Origin: Streptomyces coeruleorubidus
Lineage (GTDB): Bacteria; Actinomycetota; Actinomycetes; Streptomycetales; Streptomycetaceae
Assembly: GCF_008705135.1 (NCBI RefSeq)
Contig: NZ_CP023694.1
Coordinates: forward strand, 8,841,001-8,905,000
Direction of reading: 5' to 3'
Length of the DNA stretch: 64,000 bases
Positions 1 to 8,898 of the stretch are shown piece after piece. Under the pieces are notes generated by a model. It was not told the DNA's origin and ran no database searches. It worked only from the letters and a program-made list of their open reading frames with translations. Every line of letters starts with the position of its first letter. Positions within the stretch are counted from its first letter, which is position 1. The position numbers were made by a program, and so were the translations under genes.

Positions 1-30
1 TATACACAGTGCGTATACATAGCGTGTATA
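1..30. promoter_or_regulatory. Three-part palindromic operator-like site at the window edge
   Basis: Arms TATACAC (1-7) and GTGTATA (24-30) are perfect inverted copies, and a central GTATAC palindrome lies at 13-18, separated from each arm by exactly five bases. The AT-rich composition stands out sharply from the surrounding DNA. It looks like a binding site for a dimeric regulator in the promoter of a gene that lies mostly outside the window. Which gene it controls cannot be seen. The rest of 31-315 holds two hairpins and no convincing coding sequence. Confidence 0.45.
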
Positions 31-44
31 GAAACGTGGAAACC

Positions 45-69
45 TGCCCTGGCCGCCAGGGCCAGGGCA
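45..69. terminator. Stem-loop, possible terminator
   Basis: TGCCCTGGC (45-53) pairs perfectly with GCCAGGGCA (61-69) around a 7-base loop. There is no U-run, which is usual for Streptomyces terminators. It may end a transcript entering from the left or act as an attenuator. Confidence 0.45.
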
Positions 70-137
70 TCACCTGTTGTGGATCAAGACGTCGACCGCA
101 CGGACGGGGTTGCCTGTGAGGCGCAGATCACCGTGCG

Positions 138-160
138 GGCCCCTGACACCTGTCAGGGCC
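138..160. terminator. Second stem-loop upstream of the lipoprotein gene
   Basis: The arms GGCCCCTGACA and TGTCAGGGCC pair with a single bulged C around a 2-base loop. Together with the hairpin at 45-69 it insulates the lipoprotein gene at 316 from whatever lies to the left. Confidence 0.4.
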
Positions 161-315
161 GGTCGGGGCCGGCGGCCCTCTAGGTTCCTGTGCGCACCAC
201 ATCTGTCAACAAGGAACAGCCCGATCTCGCAGACGATCCCTCCGCACGCGCTCCCCGCTGTTCCTGTCTCTCCCCCTCCCCGCTTCCTCGTTCACACCCC
301 ACGCGAGAGGACGTC

Positions 316-1221
316 ATGCGCAAGGCAGTGATCAGCCTGCTCCTTGTGTCGGCCGTCATCACCGGCTGTGACAGCGCCAAGCACCCTCCGGTGAAAGCGG
401 GGCCGCCGTCGACCGGAGGAGCCCGGCAACTGACCGATGCCGAGCAGTTGCGCATCTCGGACGCACAGCAACGGCTGATCGGCGCGTGCATGAGACGCCA
501 GGGTTTCGAGTTCTGGGAGGCCGCGCGGCTCAGCCTGGAGGAAAGCCGCACGCTCGGCTATGTGCTGGACGATGTCGCCTGGGCCCGCAAGTACGGGTAC
601 GGCAGCCGCCTCCAGGCCAAGGATGCCGCCGCCCGGGCCGCCAACCCCAACCTCGCCTACCGCAAGCGGCTCTCCGAGCAGCGGCGCCAGGCCTACGACG
701 AGGCTCTGGACGGCGGGGTCGACGTGCCGGTCATGGCCGTCGAGATCCCCGGTGGCGGGAGCGTGCGCAAACAGATGGGGGGCTGCGTGGCCGAATCCGA
801 GAAGAAGCTGTACGGGGATCCCCGGGAGTGGTTCCGCGCGGAGAAGACCGCCGGGCATCTCCGCGCGCTCTACGTGCCCCGGGTGCTGGCCGACCAGCGG
901 TTCTCGGCAGCGCAGAACGCCTGGTCGCGGTGTATGAAGCGGTTTGGCTACGACTACGAGGACCCGGGTGCCTCCCGCCAGTCGGCGGTCGCACAGTCCG
1001 ACCGGGCGGCCGAGCCCAAGGTCTTCGAGGCCGAGCGGAAGCTCGCCGTGGCCGACGCCACCTGCGCCAAGGACACCGACCTTCGCGCCGTCGGCGAGGA
1101 GCGCGAGAGTCACTACGTCGCTCAGCTGCGCGACCGCTACGGGGAAGCCCTGGACACGTACCTCCGGCTGCAGCACCAAGCGCTCGACCGTGCCAAGAAG
1201 ATCGTCGGCCCTCGGGCCTGA
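316..1221 (+). CDS. Putative lipoprotein of unknown function
   Basis: The product is 301 residues. The ATG at 316 is chosen because it gives a clean lipoprotein signal peptide: Arg-Lys, a short hydrophobic stretch, and a lipobox ending VITGC with the lipidated Cys at residue 18. A longer reading upstream to 190 has no signal and composition unlike coding sequence. The mature part is hydrophilic, rich in Arg, Glu and Ala, probably helical, and holds a few cysteines (CMRRQGFEF, GGCVAE, WSRCMKRFG, DATCAKD) that could pair outside the cell. I do not recognise a catalytic motif. It is followed after 73 bases by another exported protein gene, so both may belong to one envelope-related transcript. 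Confidence 0.8.
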   Translation: MRKAVISLLLVSAVITGCDSAKHPPVKAGPPSTGGARQLTDAEQLRISDAQQRLIGACMRRQGFEFWEAARLSLEESRTLGYVLDDVAWARKYGYGSRLQAKDAAARAANPNLAYRKRLSEQRRQAYDEALDGGVDVPVMAVEIPGGGSVRKQMGGCVAESEKKLYGDPREWFRAEKTAGHLRALYVPRVLADQRFSAAQNAWSRCMKRFGYDYEDPGASRQSAVAQSDRAAEPKVFEAERKLAVADATCAKDTDLRAVGEERESHYVAQLRDRYGEALDTYLRLQHQALDRAKKIVGPRA

Positions 1222-1294
1222 CCACCCATCACCTCCACGACCCGTTCGTGTAACCGCATGCCTCACCAGAGGCGGAGACAGCAAGGAGTACGTC

Positions 1295-1777
1295 ATGCGC
1301 AGATCAGGCACAGCCGCCATCGTCATCGCCCTGGCATCCCTCGGGCTCATGGCACCGACCACCTCTGCCGCGGCGGCAGACGACAACCTCTGCGCGGCGA
1401 GATGGCCGGGCCGTGACGGCAATGTGCGGGCTTGGGTGGACTGGGGCTGTAACGGGGACCGGCCTCTCGGCGTGACGCCGGGAGATGATCGCAGCTGGGG
1501 CGATGACGCCGGCGCGTTTCAGAGGCCCGCCAACATAGTGGCGTCCTCCGTGATGAACAGCGGGTTCGTCGGGGGAAGGGACGTCGTCGCCTTCTACTAC
1601 GACAAGGACTACCAGTATCAGAACGGATATGTCTGCCTCGCTCCGGGAGAGAAGTGGGCCGACAACCTCACGGACAACTACTTCCACAACAGGCCCGGGC
1701 AGGTGGTGAACGACCGCATCGGGTCTCACCGGTGGGTCACCGCCTCCGAGTGCGCGGCGGGCAGCTGGCTCACCTGA
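1295..1777 (+). CDS. Small secreted protein, peptidase-inhibitor-like (I36-type) by general look
   Basis: The product is 160 residues and starts at the ATG at 1295, nine bases after a GGAG-type ribosome binding site. It has a classical Sec signal peptide (RR, hydrophobic core AIVIALASLGLM, Ala-rich cleavage region before DDNLC). The mature domain of about 130 residues has three cysteines, many Trp, Asn, Asp and Tyr residues (WVDWGCNGD, FYYDKDYQYQ, NGYVCLAPGEKW), and resembles small secreted beta-sheet proteins annotated as peptidase inhibitor family I36. That assignment is by appearance only. A strong hairpin terminator follows at 1828. Confidence 0.75.
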   Translation: MRRSGTAAIVIALASLGLMAPTTSAAAADDNLCAARWPGRDGNVRAWVDWGCNGDRPLGVTPGDDRSWGDDAGAFQRPANIVASSVMNSGFVGGRDVVAFYYDKDYQYQNGYVCLAPGEKWADNLTDNYFHNRPGQVVNDRIGSHRWVTASECAAGSWLT

Positions 1778-1827
1778 CAGGGAGCGGTGCCTGATCCCGG
1801 CGCAGTGGGAGGAGAGTTCAGTTCGCA

Positions 1828-1858
1828 CGAGGGCCCGCGGGTTTCCGGCGGGCCCTCG
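1828..1858. terminator. Bidirectional terminator between convergent genes
   Basis: CGAGGGCCCGC (1828-1838) pairs perfectly over 11 bases with GCGGGCCCTCG (1848-1858) around a 9-base loop. It lies between the secreted-protein gene (+) and the AIM24 gene (-), so it probably ends both transcripts. Confidence 0.75.
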
Positions 1859-1883
1859 ACCACAGCCTCGTCGGCTTCGAAGT

Positions 1884-2561
1884 TCAGTGCTGACCGGCCT
1901 TCTGCGGTGTCGCCTCGCTCGGCCGCACGACGACGTATCCCTCGCCCTGGAGCGCCAGTTGCACGGCCTCGCCGGAGCCGCCGCGCAGCATCGAGCCGAC
2001 GGACTGGGAGCGGTGCAGAGAGGTCTGGAGGCCCGCCGTCCAGCCGACGACCGCGTCGGTGTCGACGTACACCGGATACTGCGGCGAGACCGGGATGACC
2101 AGCGGATTGCCCTCGCACACCAAGCCCAGTCGGCCGTGCCCCGTGAAGACGCTGTTGAACAGGCCGCCCCCGGTGATGCCGGCGCCCTTCACGGTCGCGA
2201 TGCGGTAGGACAACGTGGCGTCGAAGCACAGGACGTTACGGCCGTTGACCGTGAACTCGTCGCCGGGTTCGACTTCGACGATGAAGCAGTTCTGCGCTTC
2301 GTGGGCGAACCATGCCTCGCCCTGTCCGCGCACGGCCATCAGCGGAAGTCCCTCCCCGGTGACCGCGCGCTTGAGCATGCCGCCCACGCCCTGGCCCTTG
2401 CGCTCGAACTGGAGGTTGCCGCGGTAGGCGATCATCACGCCCTGTCGGGCGAGCATCTCGCCGTTCACCGTGTAGCGGAGGCACTTGGCGTTCTCGGCCG
2501 TCATACCCGGTGCGACGGCCGGCTGCGCCATGTGCCTGCTGGAAAAGAGGTCACCCTTCAT
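1884..2561 (-). CDS. AIM24 family protein (DUF124)
   Basis: The product is 225 residues. The start at 2561 gives MKGDLFSSRHM; the reading frame continues upstream but without family resemblance. Gly-rich beta-strand repeats such as YRGNLQFERKG, GEGLPLMAVRGQGEAWF and LVCEGNPLVIPVSPQY are typical of the AIM24/DUF124 double-stranded beta-helix fold. The family is named after a yeast mitochondrial protein; its bacterial role is not established, and in actinomycetes it often sits near TerD-type stress genes, as it does here. It is cytoplasmic with no signal peptide. The next gene on the same strand starts 1.5 kb upstream and ends 75 bases before this start, so cotranscription is possible. Confidence 0.85.
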   Translation of the reverse strand: MKGDLFSSRHMAQPAVAPGMTAENAKCLRYTVNGEMLARQGVMIAYRGNLQFERKGQGVGGMLKRAVTGEGLPLMAVRGQGEAWFAHEAQNCFIVEVEPGDEFTVNGRNVLCFDATLSYRIATVKGAGITGGGLFNSVFTGHGRLGLVCEGNPLVIPVSPQYPVYVDTDAVVGWTAGLQTSLHRSQSVGSMLRGGSGEAVQLALQGEGYVVVRPSEATPQKAGQH

Positions 2562-2636
2562 ACACGCATCCTCACCCGGAGCATTCCCCTCCGCCAAGAT
2601 CGGGCGAGTGACGGCAGGGCGCGCGGTCGTGCGGTG

Positions 2637-4091
2637 TCAGCCGCCGAAGAGTTGCGTCCAGTACGTTCCCGCCCGGCCGCCGCCCGCGAAGCCGACCCCG
2701 ATGTGCGTGAAGCCGGGCTTGAGGATGTTGGCCCGGTGGCCCGGGCTGTTCATCCAGCCCTCGACCACTTCGGCGGGGGAGCGCTGGCCGCAGGCTATGT
2801 TCTCGCCGATGGAACGCCGGGTGGAGCCCGCGGCCGCTGCCCTGTCCCAGGGCCGGCTGCCGTCGGGCGCGGTGTGCGAGTAGAAGGCGCGGGCCACCAT
2901 GTCCGCGCTGTGTGCCTGGGCGGCGGCGGTGAGCAGGGGATCGGCGGCCAGCGGCGGGAGCCCGGCCCGGGCGCGCTCCCGGTTGGTGAGGTCGGTGACG
3001 GCCGCCGCCGCGCCCGTCAGCCCGTCCGGTGTGAGGGGCCTGGCCCAGAGCGCGGTCCAGTACGTGTCGTCGGTGGGACCGTCGTGGACGTGGGCCACTC
3101 CGGCGTGGGTGAACGCCGGTTCGTGCAGGATGCGGCGGGCCCCGTCCGTGCGCAGGCAGTACGCGACGAACTCGGCTGTGGCGCGCGGGCCGGACACCAG
3201 GTGCTCGCCGACGGTGAGGTACGCGTACCCGGCGCCGACGACCCGCTGGTAGACGGAGACGCCGTCCCGGCTCTCGACACCGAGGCGTCCGGACGCGGCC
3301 ATGGCGGCGGCGTGGGCCCGCGCCGCGGACACGAGCCGCGGGTCGAGCGAGACCGGTGGTGAACCGATGGCGGTTCGGGCGGAGTTGACCAGGGCGGTGA
3401 AGCCGTCCGGGTCGGGGGCGGACGGTACGGAGGCGGAAGGGCCGGGGGAGGGGCCGACGCCGGTTGCGCTCCCGGTCGGGCGCCGCGCGGCCGTCGGCGG
3501 TGTCGGCGCGTGGGTGGGGGCGTGGGCCGCTCGCTGCGCGCCGCCGCCGGGGGAGCCCGGCCGCGCGCCCGACGCACCGACTGCCGGCGAGTCCGGCCCG
3601 GTCGCGGGCGTGTCGTCCACGACGTCGACACCGAAGTCCCTGGCGAGTCCCGCCAGTCCGTCGGCATACCCCTGGCCCAGGGCCCGCAGCTTCCAGCGGT
3701 CGCCGCGCCGGTAGAGCTCCGCGAGCAGCAGGACCGTCTCCTGGCGGGGGTGCGGTGGGGTGAACCGGGCGAGCGGGCGGCCTCCGGCGTCGGTGACGTG
3801 CAGCGTGGGGGACGGCAGGCGACCGAGGGGGGTTCCGGGTTCGGCGGGGCTGACGGCGACGGTGACCCGGGTGGCCCCGCTGCGCAGCCTCGCCGGGTCC
3901 ACGGTGAGCGCGTCGCCCCGGAGCGTCGCTCCCGGCGCGGCCGGCTGGTTGTAGAAGACGAAGTCGCCGTCGTCCCGCACCTTTCCGCCGTCGTCCGTGA
4001 CGAGCGCGGACACGTCGAACGGGCCGGGCACCCGGACGGTCACCGCCCCGCCCGGAAGCGGCAGATTGCCACCGGGGACCAACTCGTTCAT
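2637..4091 (-). CDS. TerD-type stress domain fused to two CAP (SCP/PR-1) domains
   Basis: The product is 484 residues from the ATG at 4091 (MNELVPGGNLPL). Residues 1 to about 165 look like a TerD/tellurium-resistance domain (FDVSALVTDDGGKV, FVFYNQP). About 80 residues of Pro/Ala/Gly-rich linker follow. Then come two CAP domains: the first, about 245-365, is divergent; the second, about 370-484, carries the classical signatures GENIACG and HRANILKPGF. CAP proteins are usually exported, but there is no signal peptide or membrane segment here, so the protein is predicted cytoplasmic or exported by another route. It probably belongs with the AIM24 gene downstream. TerD assignment is confident; the function of the fusion is unknown. 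Confidence 0.85.
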   Translation of the reverse strand: MNELVPGGNLPLPGGAVTVRVPGPFDVSALVTDDGGKVRDDGDFVFYNQPAAPGATLRGDALTVDPARLRSGATRVTVAVSPAEPGTPLGRLPSPTLHVTDAGGRPLARFTPPHPRQETVLLLAELYRRGDRWKLRALGQGYADGLAGLARDFGVDVVDDTPATGPDSPAVGASGARPGSPGGGAQRAAHAPTHAPTPPTAARRPTGSATGVGPSPGPSASVPSAPDPDGFTALVNSARTAIGSPPVSLDPRLVSAARAHAAAMAASGRLGVESRDGVSVYQRVVGAGYAYLTVGEHLVSGPRATAEFVAYCLRTDGARRILHEPAFTHAGVAHVHDGPTDDTYWTALWARPLTPDGLTGAAAAVTDLTNRERARAGLPPLAADPLLTAAAQAHSADMVARAFYSHTAPDGSRPWDRAAAAGSTRRSIGENIACGQRSPAEVVEGWMNSPGHRANILKPGFTHIGVGFAGGGRAGTYWTQLFGG

Positions 4092-4382
4092 CACGCCCCC
4101 CTGCTGTCGTCGTACCGGCCTCCCCGTGGGGACGCGGATGCCCGGACAACGGCCGTGGCGGCGCGGGGGTTCCCACGTCAGCCCCCGTCCACGACCAGAA
4201 AGCCGGCTCCCGCCTGCGACCACCTCGAAGAGCGATGCCCGTTCCTCGAGGCCGCACCACTAACGTGTCGTACGCCGGGACGGCAGGCACTGTCCGACTC
4301 GGTCCCGGTGGCTCCGCGACGCTGCGGGATCTCGCCCCCTACACCGCCCGACCGTGCACACCGGCCGAAGGAGCGCCCCCCG

Positions 4383-5627
4383 ATGCCACGCACCGCACGC
4401 CCTCGCGGCCGCACCGCCCTGGCCGCCGTCTGCTGCTGCCTGTTGCTGGGCTGCGGTTCCGGCGGCGCACCCCAGGGGGACGAGCCGGACCCGCCGGCCG
4501 GCGCGCCGACAGGGACCGAGTACGGCGTGGTCACCTGGGCCTCCTCCGCCGACCGCATCGGCGAGGCGGTCGACGGCCGCGGCTACCGGCTGGTCGTGCA
4601 CACCAGCGTCGGCGGCACCGGCCTCAGGGTGCGGCTGTCCAACGCCTTCGGGGACCAGCCGGTGACGTTCGGCAACGTCCACGCGGGGCTACAGCGCGAC
4701 GGAGCCGCACTCGTCCCCGGCAGCAACCGGCGCCTGACCTTCGACGGCGCGCGCTCCGTCACGGTCCCCGCCGGCGGCATCGTCTACAGCGACCCGCTGC
4801 CCGGCCACGTCCCCGCCGCGAGCAAGCTCGTGGTCAGCCTCTACGTCCCCCGGGCGGGAGGAGTGCTCACCGGGCACTGGATGGCGATGCAGACGTCGTA
4901 CACCACCGCCGGCGACCACACGGCGGAGGAGAGCGGTGCCAACTGGGCGCAGCGGACCGGCTCCTGGTTCTACCTCGACGCCGTCACCGTGCGGCCCAGG
5001 CCCGCGGCGGGCGCCGTGGCCGCCCTCGGCGACTCGATCACCGACGGCTGGCAGTCCACGACCGGCCTCGACCGCCGCTGGCCCGACTACCTGGCCCGCC
5101 GGCTGCGCACGTCCCCCACGACGTCCGTCGAGGGAGTGGCCAACGCGGGTATCGCGGGCAACAAGGTCCTCACCGACGGCCCCGGACAGAGCGCCCTGAA
5201 CCGCCTGTCGCGGGACGTCCTCTCGCTGCCCGGCCTGCGCACGGTGTTCGTCTTCCAGGGCGTCAACGACATCAAGGTTGAGCCCGGCGCCACGGCCGAC
5301 GAGCTCATCGCCGGGTACCGCACGCTGGCCGACCGGGTGCACGCGGCCGGGAAGTGCGTCGTCGCCGCCACGGTCGCCCCCTACAAGGGATGGCGGGAAT
5401 GGGACCCCGAGGGAGAAGCCGTGCGCCAGGAGGTCAACACCTTCCTCCGCAGCAGCGGGGAGTTCGACGCGGTCACCGACTTCGACCGCATCCTGCGCAG
5501 CCCCTATGACCACGAGCGTCTCCTCCCCGCCTTCGACGGCGGCGACCACCTGCACCCCAACGACAAGGGGATGCAGGCGATGGCCGACGCCGTCGATCCG
5601 GAGAGCCTCGACTGCGGGACCCGCTAG
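4383..5627 (+). CDS. SGNH/GDSL-family hydrolase lipoprotein
   Basis: The product is 414 residues, start ATG at 4383. A lipoprotein signal ends in LLLGC with Cys24 as the lipidated residue, followed by a Gly/Pro-rich tether, so the enzyme is predicted to be anchored outside the cell. The catalytic half starts at the block I motif ALGDSITDG (Ser nucleophile), with GVND as block III and DHLHPN holding the Asp-His pair in block V. The N-terminal 200 residues form a beta-rich domain common in secreted Streptomyces SGNH hydrolases. Substrate could be an ester of a lipid or a polysaccharide; the sequence does not decide this. It is transcribed divergently from the TerD-CAP gene. Confidence 0.88.
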   Translation: MPRTARPRGRTALAAVCCCLLLGCGSGGAPQGDEPDPPAGAPTGTEYGVVTWASSADRIGEAVDGRGYRLVVHTSVGGTGLRVRLSNAFGDQPVTFGNVHAGLQRDGAALVPGSNRRLTFDGARSVTVPAGGIVYSDPLPGHVPAASKLVVSLYVPRAGGVLTGHWMAMQTSYTTAGDHTAEESGANWAQRTGSWFYLDAVTVRPRPAAGAVAALGDSITDGWQSTTGLDRRWPDYLARRLRTSPTTSVEGVANAGIAGNKVLTDGPGQSALNRLSRDVLSLPGLRTVFVFQGVNDIKVEPGATADELIAGYRTLADRVHAAGKCVVAATVAPYKGWREWDPEGEAVRQEVNTFLRSSGEFDAVTDFDRILRSPYDHERLLPAFDGGDHLHPNDKGMQAMADAVDPESLDCGTR

Positions 5628-5647
5628 CCCGCATCAGGGACACGCCC

Positions 5648-5661
5648 CCGCCGGCCGGCGG
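5648..5661. terminator. GC palindrome between convergent genes
   Basis: A 14-base perfect palindrome CCGCCGGCCGGCGG lies between the stop of the SGNH hydrolase gene (+) and the stop of the LuxR gene (-). It probably contributes to termination on both sides, though it has no loop spacer. Confidence 0.4.
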
Positions 5662-5672
5662 CGGTCCGCAGG

Positions 5673-8606
5673 TCAGCCGGACGCCGACCGCTCCGGGGTG
5701 ATCAGACCCTCCCGGTAGGCGATGGCCACCGCCTCGCCGCGGCTCGCCGCGCCCAGCTTGGCGAGGATGTTGGAGACGTGGACGCTCGCCGTCTTGCCGG
5801 TGATGAACAGCTCCTCGCCGATCTGCCGGTTGCTGCGGCCGAGCGCCAGCAGCCGCAGCACCTCCTGCTCGCGTGCGGTGAGCACCACGCGTTCGTCGGT
5901 GTCCGGCGTGTCCGCCAGGCGACCGCGCCGGACCAGGACGTCCACCTGCTCCCGCAGCGGCGTGGCGCCGAGACGGTCGGCGGTCTCCCGGACCTCGCGG
6001 GCCTCGGCCGCCGCCTCCTCGCGACGCCCGGCCGCGACCAGGGCCTCGGCGTACCGCAGCCGGCAGCGTGCCTGCTCGTAGACGTCGCCGAAGCCGAACG
6101 CCGTCAGCGCCCGAGACCAGGCCGCGGCGTCCGGCCCCGAGACGACTCGGATCCACTCCGCCTCGGCACGGGCCAGCCACGCCTGCCCCTCCGGGCCCTG
6201 TGGAGTGCCGTGCTCGGCGTGGGTGGCGGTGGCTCGCGCCAGTTCCACCAGTTCGGCCGCGGTGTCCGTCCAGCGGCGGGTCGTCGCCTCGTCACCGGCC
6301 GACCGGGGCTCGGTGGCCGCGTCGGCCACCGCTGACAACGCCAGGGCGGCGAGCCGGACCGCGACCTCCGGGCGGGCCCCCGCCTCGTCGGTGAGGGCCG
6401 CGACCGTGGACCGCGTCCACCGCACCGCGTCCCCGGGATCACGGCGCAGCGCCGCCGCGTCGGTGAGCACGATGCCCGCGACCAGGGTGGCCATCCAGTC
6501 GAAGGGCCCCTCCAGCAGGGCACGCGCCCGGTCGGCGGCCGCCATGTCGCCCCGCGCCAGGGCGACGTACAGCGCGGGACCGACCGTGTACGCGCCGGCG
6601 GCCGGCAGCGGCTCGGCATCGGCCGCCGCCGCCCGCACACACTCGTCCCAGCGGCCCAGCACATGCAGCACCACCAGCCGCAGGTACCGCATCTCCAGCG
6701 GATACGGGGACGACAGCAGCCCGGCGCGCCGGGCCCGGTCCAGGCCTTCCGTCAGCCAGGGCACGCACTCCGCCAGCGCACCGGACTCGTAGTAGCCCAT
6801 GGCGAGGTTGAACAGGGCACGCAGTTCCACGGCCGCGTTGCCCGAACTCCGGGCCAGCTCCCGGGCCCGCAGCAGCCGCTCACGGCCCTCGGGGCCGCGC
6901 CGCCCGCCTCCGTCGAAGACGGCCAGGGAGACCAGCAGGTCCGCCTGGGCGTCGGTCATCCGCAGTCCCTCGGCCACGCTCAGTGCCCGCCGGGCGACCC
7001 GCAGCGCGGTCTCGTTCCCCCCGACGTGGCGTGCGGCCATGGCATGCGTGGCCGCCGCCCACACCCACGTACGCGACGGCGGATCCTCGGGGATCATCGC
7101 CAGGGCCTCGCTGCTGTAGGCGAACGCCGCCGTCAGGCTGTCCACGCTCAACAGGTTCCCGGCGAGGGTGTAGCGGACCCGGGCGGCGAGTTCGGAGTCG
7201 GCGTCCTGGCCGAGCTCCGCCAGCGCGGACCGTGCGAGGGAGACCGCCCGGTGCAGCTCCCCGGCGTGCGCGGCGGCCGCCGAGGCCCGCAAGGTCAGCG
7301 TCACACGGCCGACGCCTCCGCTCGAGGGCCGCGCCTCGGCACCCACCGCCGGCCACAGGTCGAGGGCCGCTTCGAGATGCCGCTGCTCCTCGGCCGGCGC
7401 GCCCACCCGCTGGGCGTGGTCGGCGGCTTCCAGGGAGGCGGTCAGCGCCTCGGCGAGGTCGTGGCTCTCCCGGTAGTGGTGGGCACGCTCGGCAGCGCTC
7501 TCCGCGGCCCGGCCCTGCCCGGCGAGCAGCCGGGCGAACGCGCCGTGCAGCCGCGCCCGCTCCCCGGGGAGCAGATCCGCGTAGACGGCCTCACGGGCGA
7601 GGGCGTGCCGGAAGGAGTACGTGTCGTCGCCCCCGGCGACGAGCAACTGCCGTCCCACCGCCTCGCGCAGCGCCGACTCCAGCTCCTCCTCGGGAAGCCC
7701 GACCGCCTCCCGCAGCAGCTCGTGCTCCACCCGGCGCCCGGCGACGGCCGCGGTCCGCAGCACCTGCTGCGCGGTGTCGGACAACTGCTCGAAGCGGATC
7801 AGCAGCACGTCGGCGAGCCCGCTGGGCACCCCGCCGGACTCCGTGTCCGTCGCCGCGAGCAACTCCTCCGCGTAGAAGGCGTTCCCCTCGGCCCGCTCCA
7901 CGATCCGCCGCACCGTCGCCTCCGCCAGCGGACGCCGTTCGAGCTGCCGCACCAGCCGGGCCACATCGGAATCGCCCAGCGGCCGCAGCTCCAGCCGCTC
8001 GACGGCGGGCAGCCGTATCAGCTCCGCGAGCAGCGGCCGCAGCGGATGGCGACGGTGCAGGTCGTCCGCCCGGTACGAGGCGAACACCGCCAGCCGGTGC
8101 CGCAGAACACCCCGGCCGAGCAGGAACCGCAGCAGATCCCGCGACGACTGGTCGGCCCAGTGCAGATCCTCCAGCACGAGCAACAGCGGCGCGACATCCG
8201 CCACATCGGCCAGCAGCCCCGCCATCCCCTCGAACAGCCGCAGCCGCCCGTCTACGTCCCGAGCGGAATCGCTCCCGCCTCCGAGCATCCGCCCGACCGC
8301 GGGATGAGCGGCCAGGGCGGAAGCGAACCGCTCGTCGGCGGCGAGCACGCCCAGGATCTCGGTGAACGGCAGATACGGCAGCCCCACATCACCGAGATCC
8401 ACGCAGTGCCCGGTGACCACGGTCATGCCCGCTTCGGCGGCCCGCCCCCCGACCTCGTCCAGGAGCCGAGTCTTACCGACCCCGGCGTCCCCGGCGACCA
8501 GTACCGCACGAGCCTCCCCACGCCGGGCTCGCTCCAGCACGCCGGTCAGCCAGGCAAGTTCGGATCCCCGCCCGACAACCGGCGTGACGTATGAAGCCTG
8601 CGGCAC
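5673..8606 (-). CDS. Large ATP-binding LuxR-family (LAL) transcriptional regulator
   Basis: The product is 977 residues. The start is the GTG at 8606, placed eight bases after AGAAGG; a reading from further upstream would run through non-coding repeats. An AAA ATPase domain opens the protein, with Walker A GDAGVGKTRLL at about residues 39-49 and Walker B-like LLLVLEDLHWAD. A long helical, tetratricopeptide-like middle follows. The C-terminus has a LuxR helix-turn-helix beginning LTAREQEVLRLLALGRSNRQ. LAL regulators respond to a small molecule and ATP and activate secondary metabolism or sugar use, but no obvious target cluster is adjacent. It stands alone between a convergent neighbour and a MITE-like element. 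Confidence 0.92.
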   Translation of the reverse strand: MPQASYVTPVVGRGSELAWLTGVLERARRGEARAVLVAGDAGVGKTRLLDEVGGRAAEAGMTVVTGHCVDLGDVGLPYLPFTEILGVLAADERFASALAAHPAVGRMLGGGSDSARDVDGRLRLFEGMAGLLADVADVAPLLLVLEDLHWADQSSRDLLRFLLGRGVLRHRLAVFASYRADDLHRRHPLRPLLAELIRLPAVERLELRPLGDSDVARLVRQLERRPLAEATVRRIVERAEGNAFYAEELLAATDTESGGVPSGLADVLLIRFEQLSDTAQQVLRTAAVAGRRVEHELLREAVGLPEEELESALREAVGRQLLVAGGDDTYSFRHALAREAVYADLLPGERARLHGAFARLLAGQGRAAESAAERAHHYRESHDLAEALTASLEAADHAQRVGAPAEEQRHLEAALDLWPAVGAEARPSSGGVGRVTLTLRASAAAAHAGELHRAVSLARSALAELGQDADSELAARVRYTLAGNLLSVDSLTAAFAYSSEALAMIPEDPPSRTWVWAAATHAMAARHVGGNETALRVARRALSVAEGLRMTDAQADLLVSLAVFDGGGRRGPEGRERLLRARELARSSGNAAVELRALFNLAMGYYESGALAECVPWLTEGLDRARRAGLLSSPYPLEMRYLRLVVLHVLGRWDECVRAAAADAEPLPAAGAYTVGPALYVALARGDMAAADRARALLEGPFDWMATLVAGIVLTDAAALRRDPGDAVRWTRSTVAALTDEAGARPEVAVRLAALALSAVADAATEPRSAGDEATTRRWTDTAAELVELARATATHAEHGTPQGPEGQAWLARAEAEWIRVVSGPDAAAWSRALTAFGFGDVYEQARCRLRYAEALVAAGRREEAAAEAREVRETADRLGATPLREQVDVLVRRGRLADTPDTDERVVLTAREQEVLRLLALGRSNRQIGEELFITGKTASVHVSNILAKLGAASRGEAVAIAYREGLITPERSASG

Positions 8607-8722
8607 AGAACCAACCTTCTTCTCTTGGGGGCGCGGGGCTGTGACACTATGCGGCTCCGCCGCGTGGGCGCGATCAACCCACAACAACCCGCAGCCGCCA
8701 CCAAACAACAACCCCCGAGCTC
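8607..8722. other. Intergenic leader of the LuxR gene with a hairpin and GTTG-rich motif
   Basis: The segment contains a GCGGC-TCC-GCCGC hairpin at about 8650-8662 and, read on the minus strand, repeated GGGTTGTTG words upstream of it. Closely similar intergenic segments are, from memory, scattered in many Streptomyces genomes. No coding sequence is visible. Confidence 0.35.
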
Positions 8723-8726
8723 CTAG

Positions 8727-8898
8727 GACGTGTCCGCAAAGTCCCGCCTGCCCCGCGACGCCCGGCACGCACTCTCGCCGCACCGGCCGAACACCCGCGT
8801 ACAACCAGTACGCGGGCGTCCGCCCGGCACGCCGAGAGCACGCACCGAACGCCGCGGGGCCCGCCCTCCGGCGGACGACGGGACTTTACGGACACGCC
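8727..8898. mobile_element. MITE-like element, 172 bp, with CTAG flanks
   Basis: The terminal inverted repeats are GACGTGTCCGCAAAGTCCCG on the left and, read inward from the right, GGCGTGTCCGTAAAGTCCCG, differing at two of 20 positions. The element is flanked on both sides by CTAG (8723-8726 and 8899-8902), which fits a 4-bp target duplication. The interior is palindromic too: ACACCCGCGTAC and GTACGCGGGCGT flank a 5-base loop in the centre. There is no transposase gene. The CTAG duplication points to mobilisation by an IS5-group transposase, which is an inference. The right copy of CTAG contains the stop codon of the zinc-finger gene. Confidence 0.7.

Noticed and set aside
190..315. N-terminal extension of the first lipoprotein gene
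   Set aside because: The extension would bury the signal peptide inside the protein and has non-coding composition.
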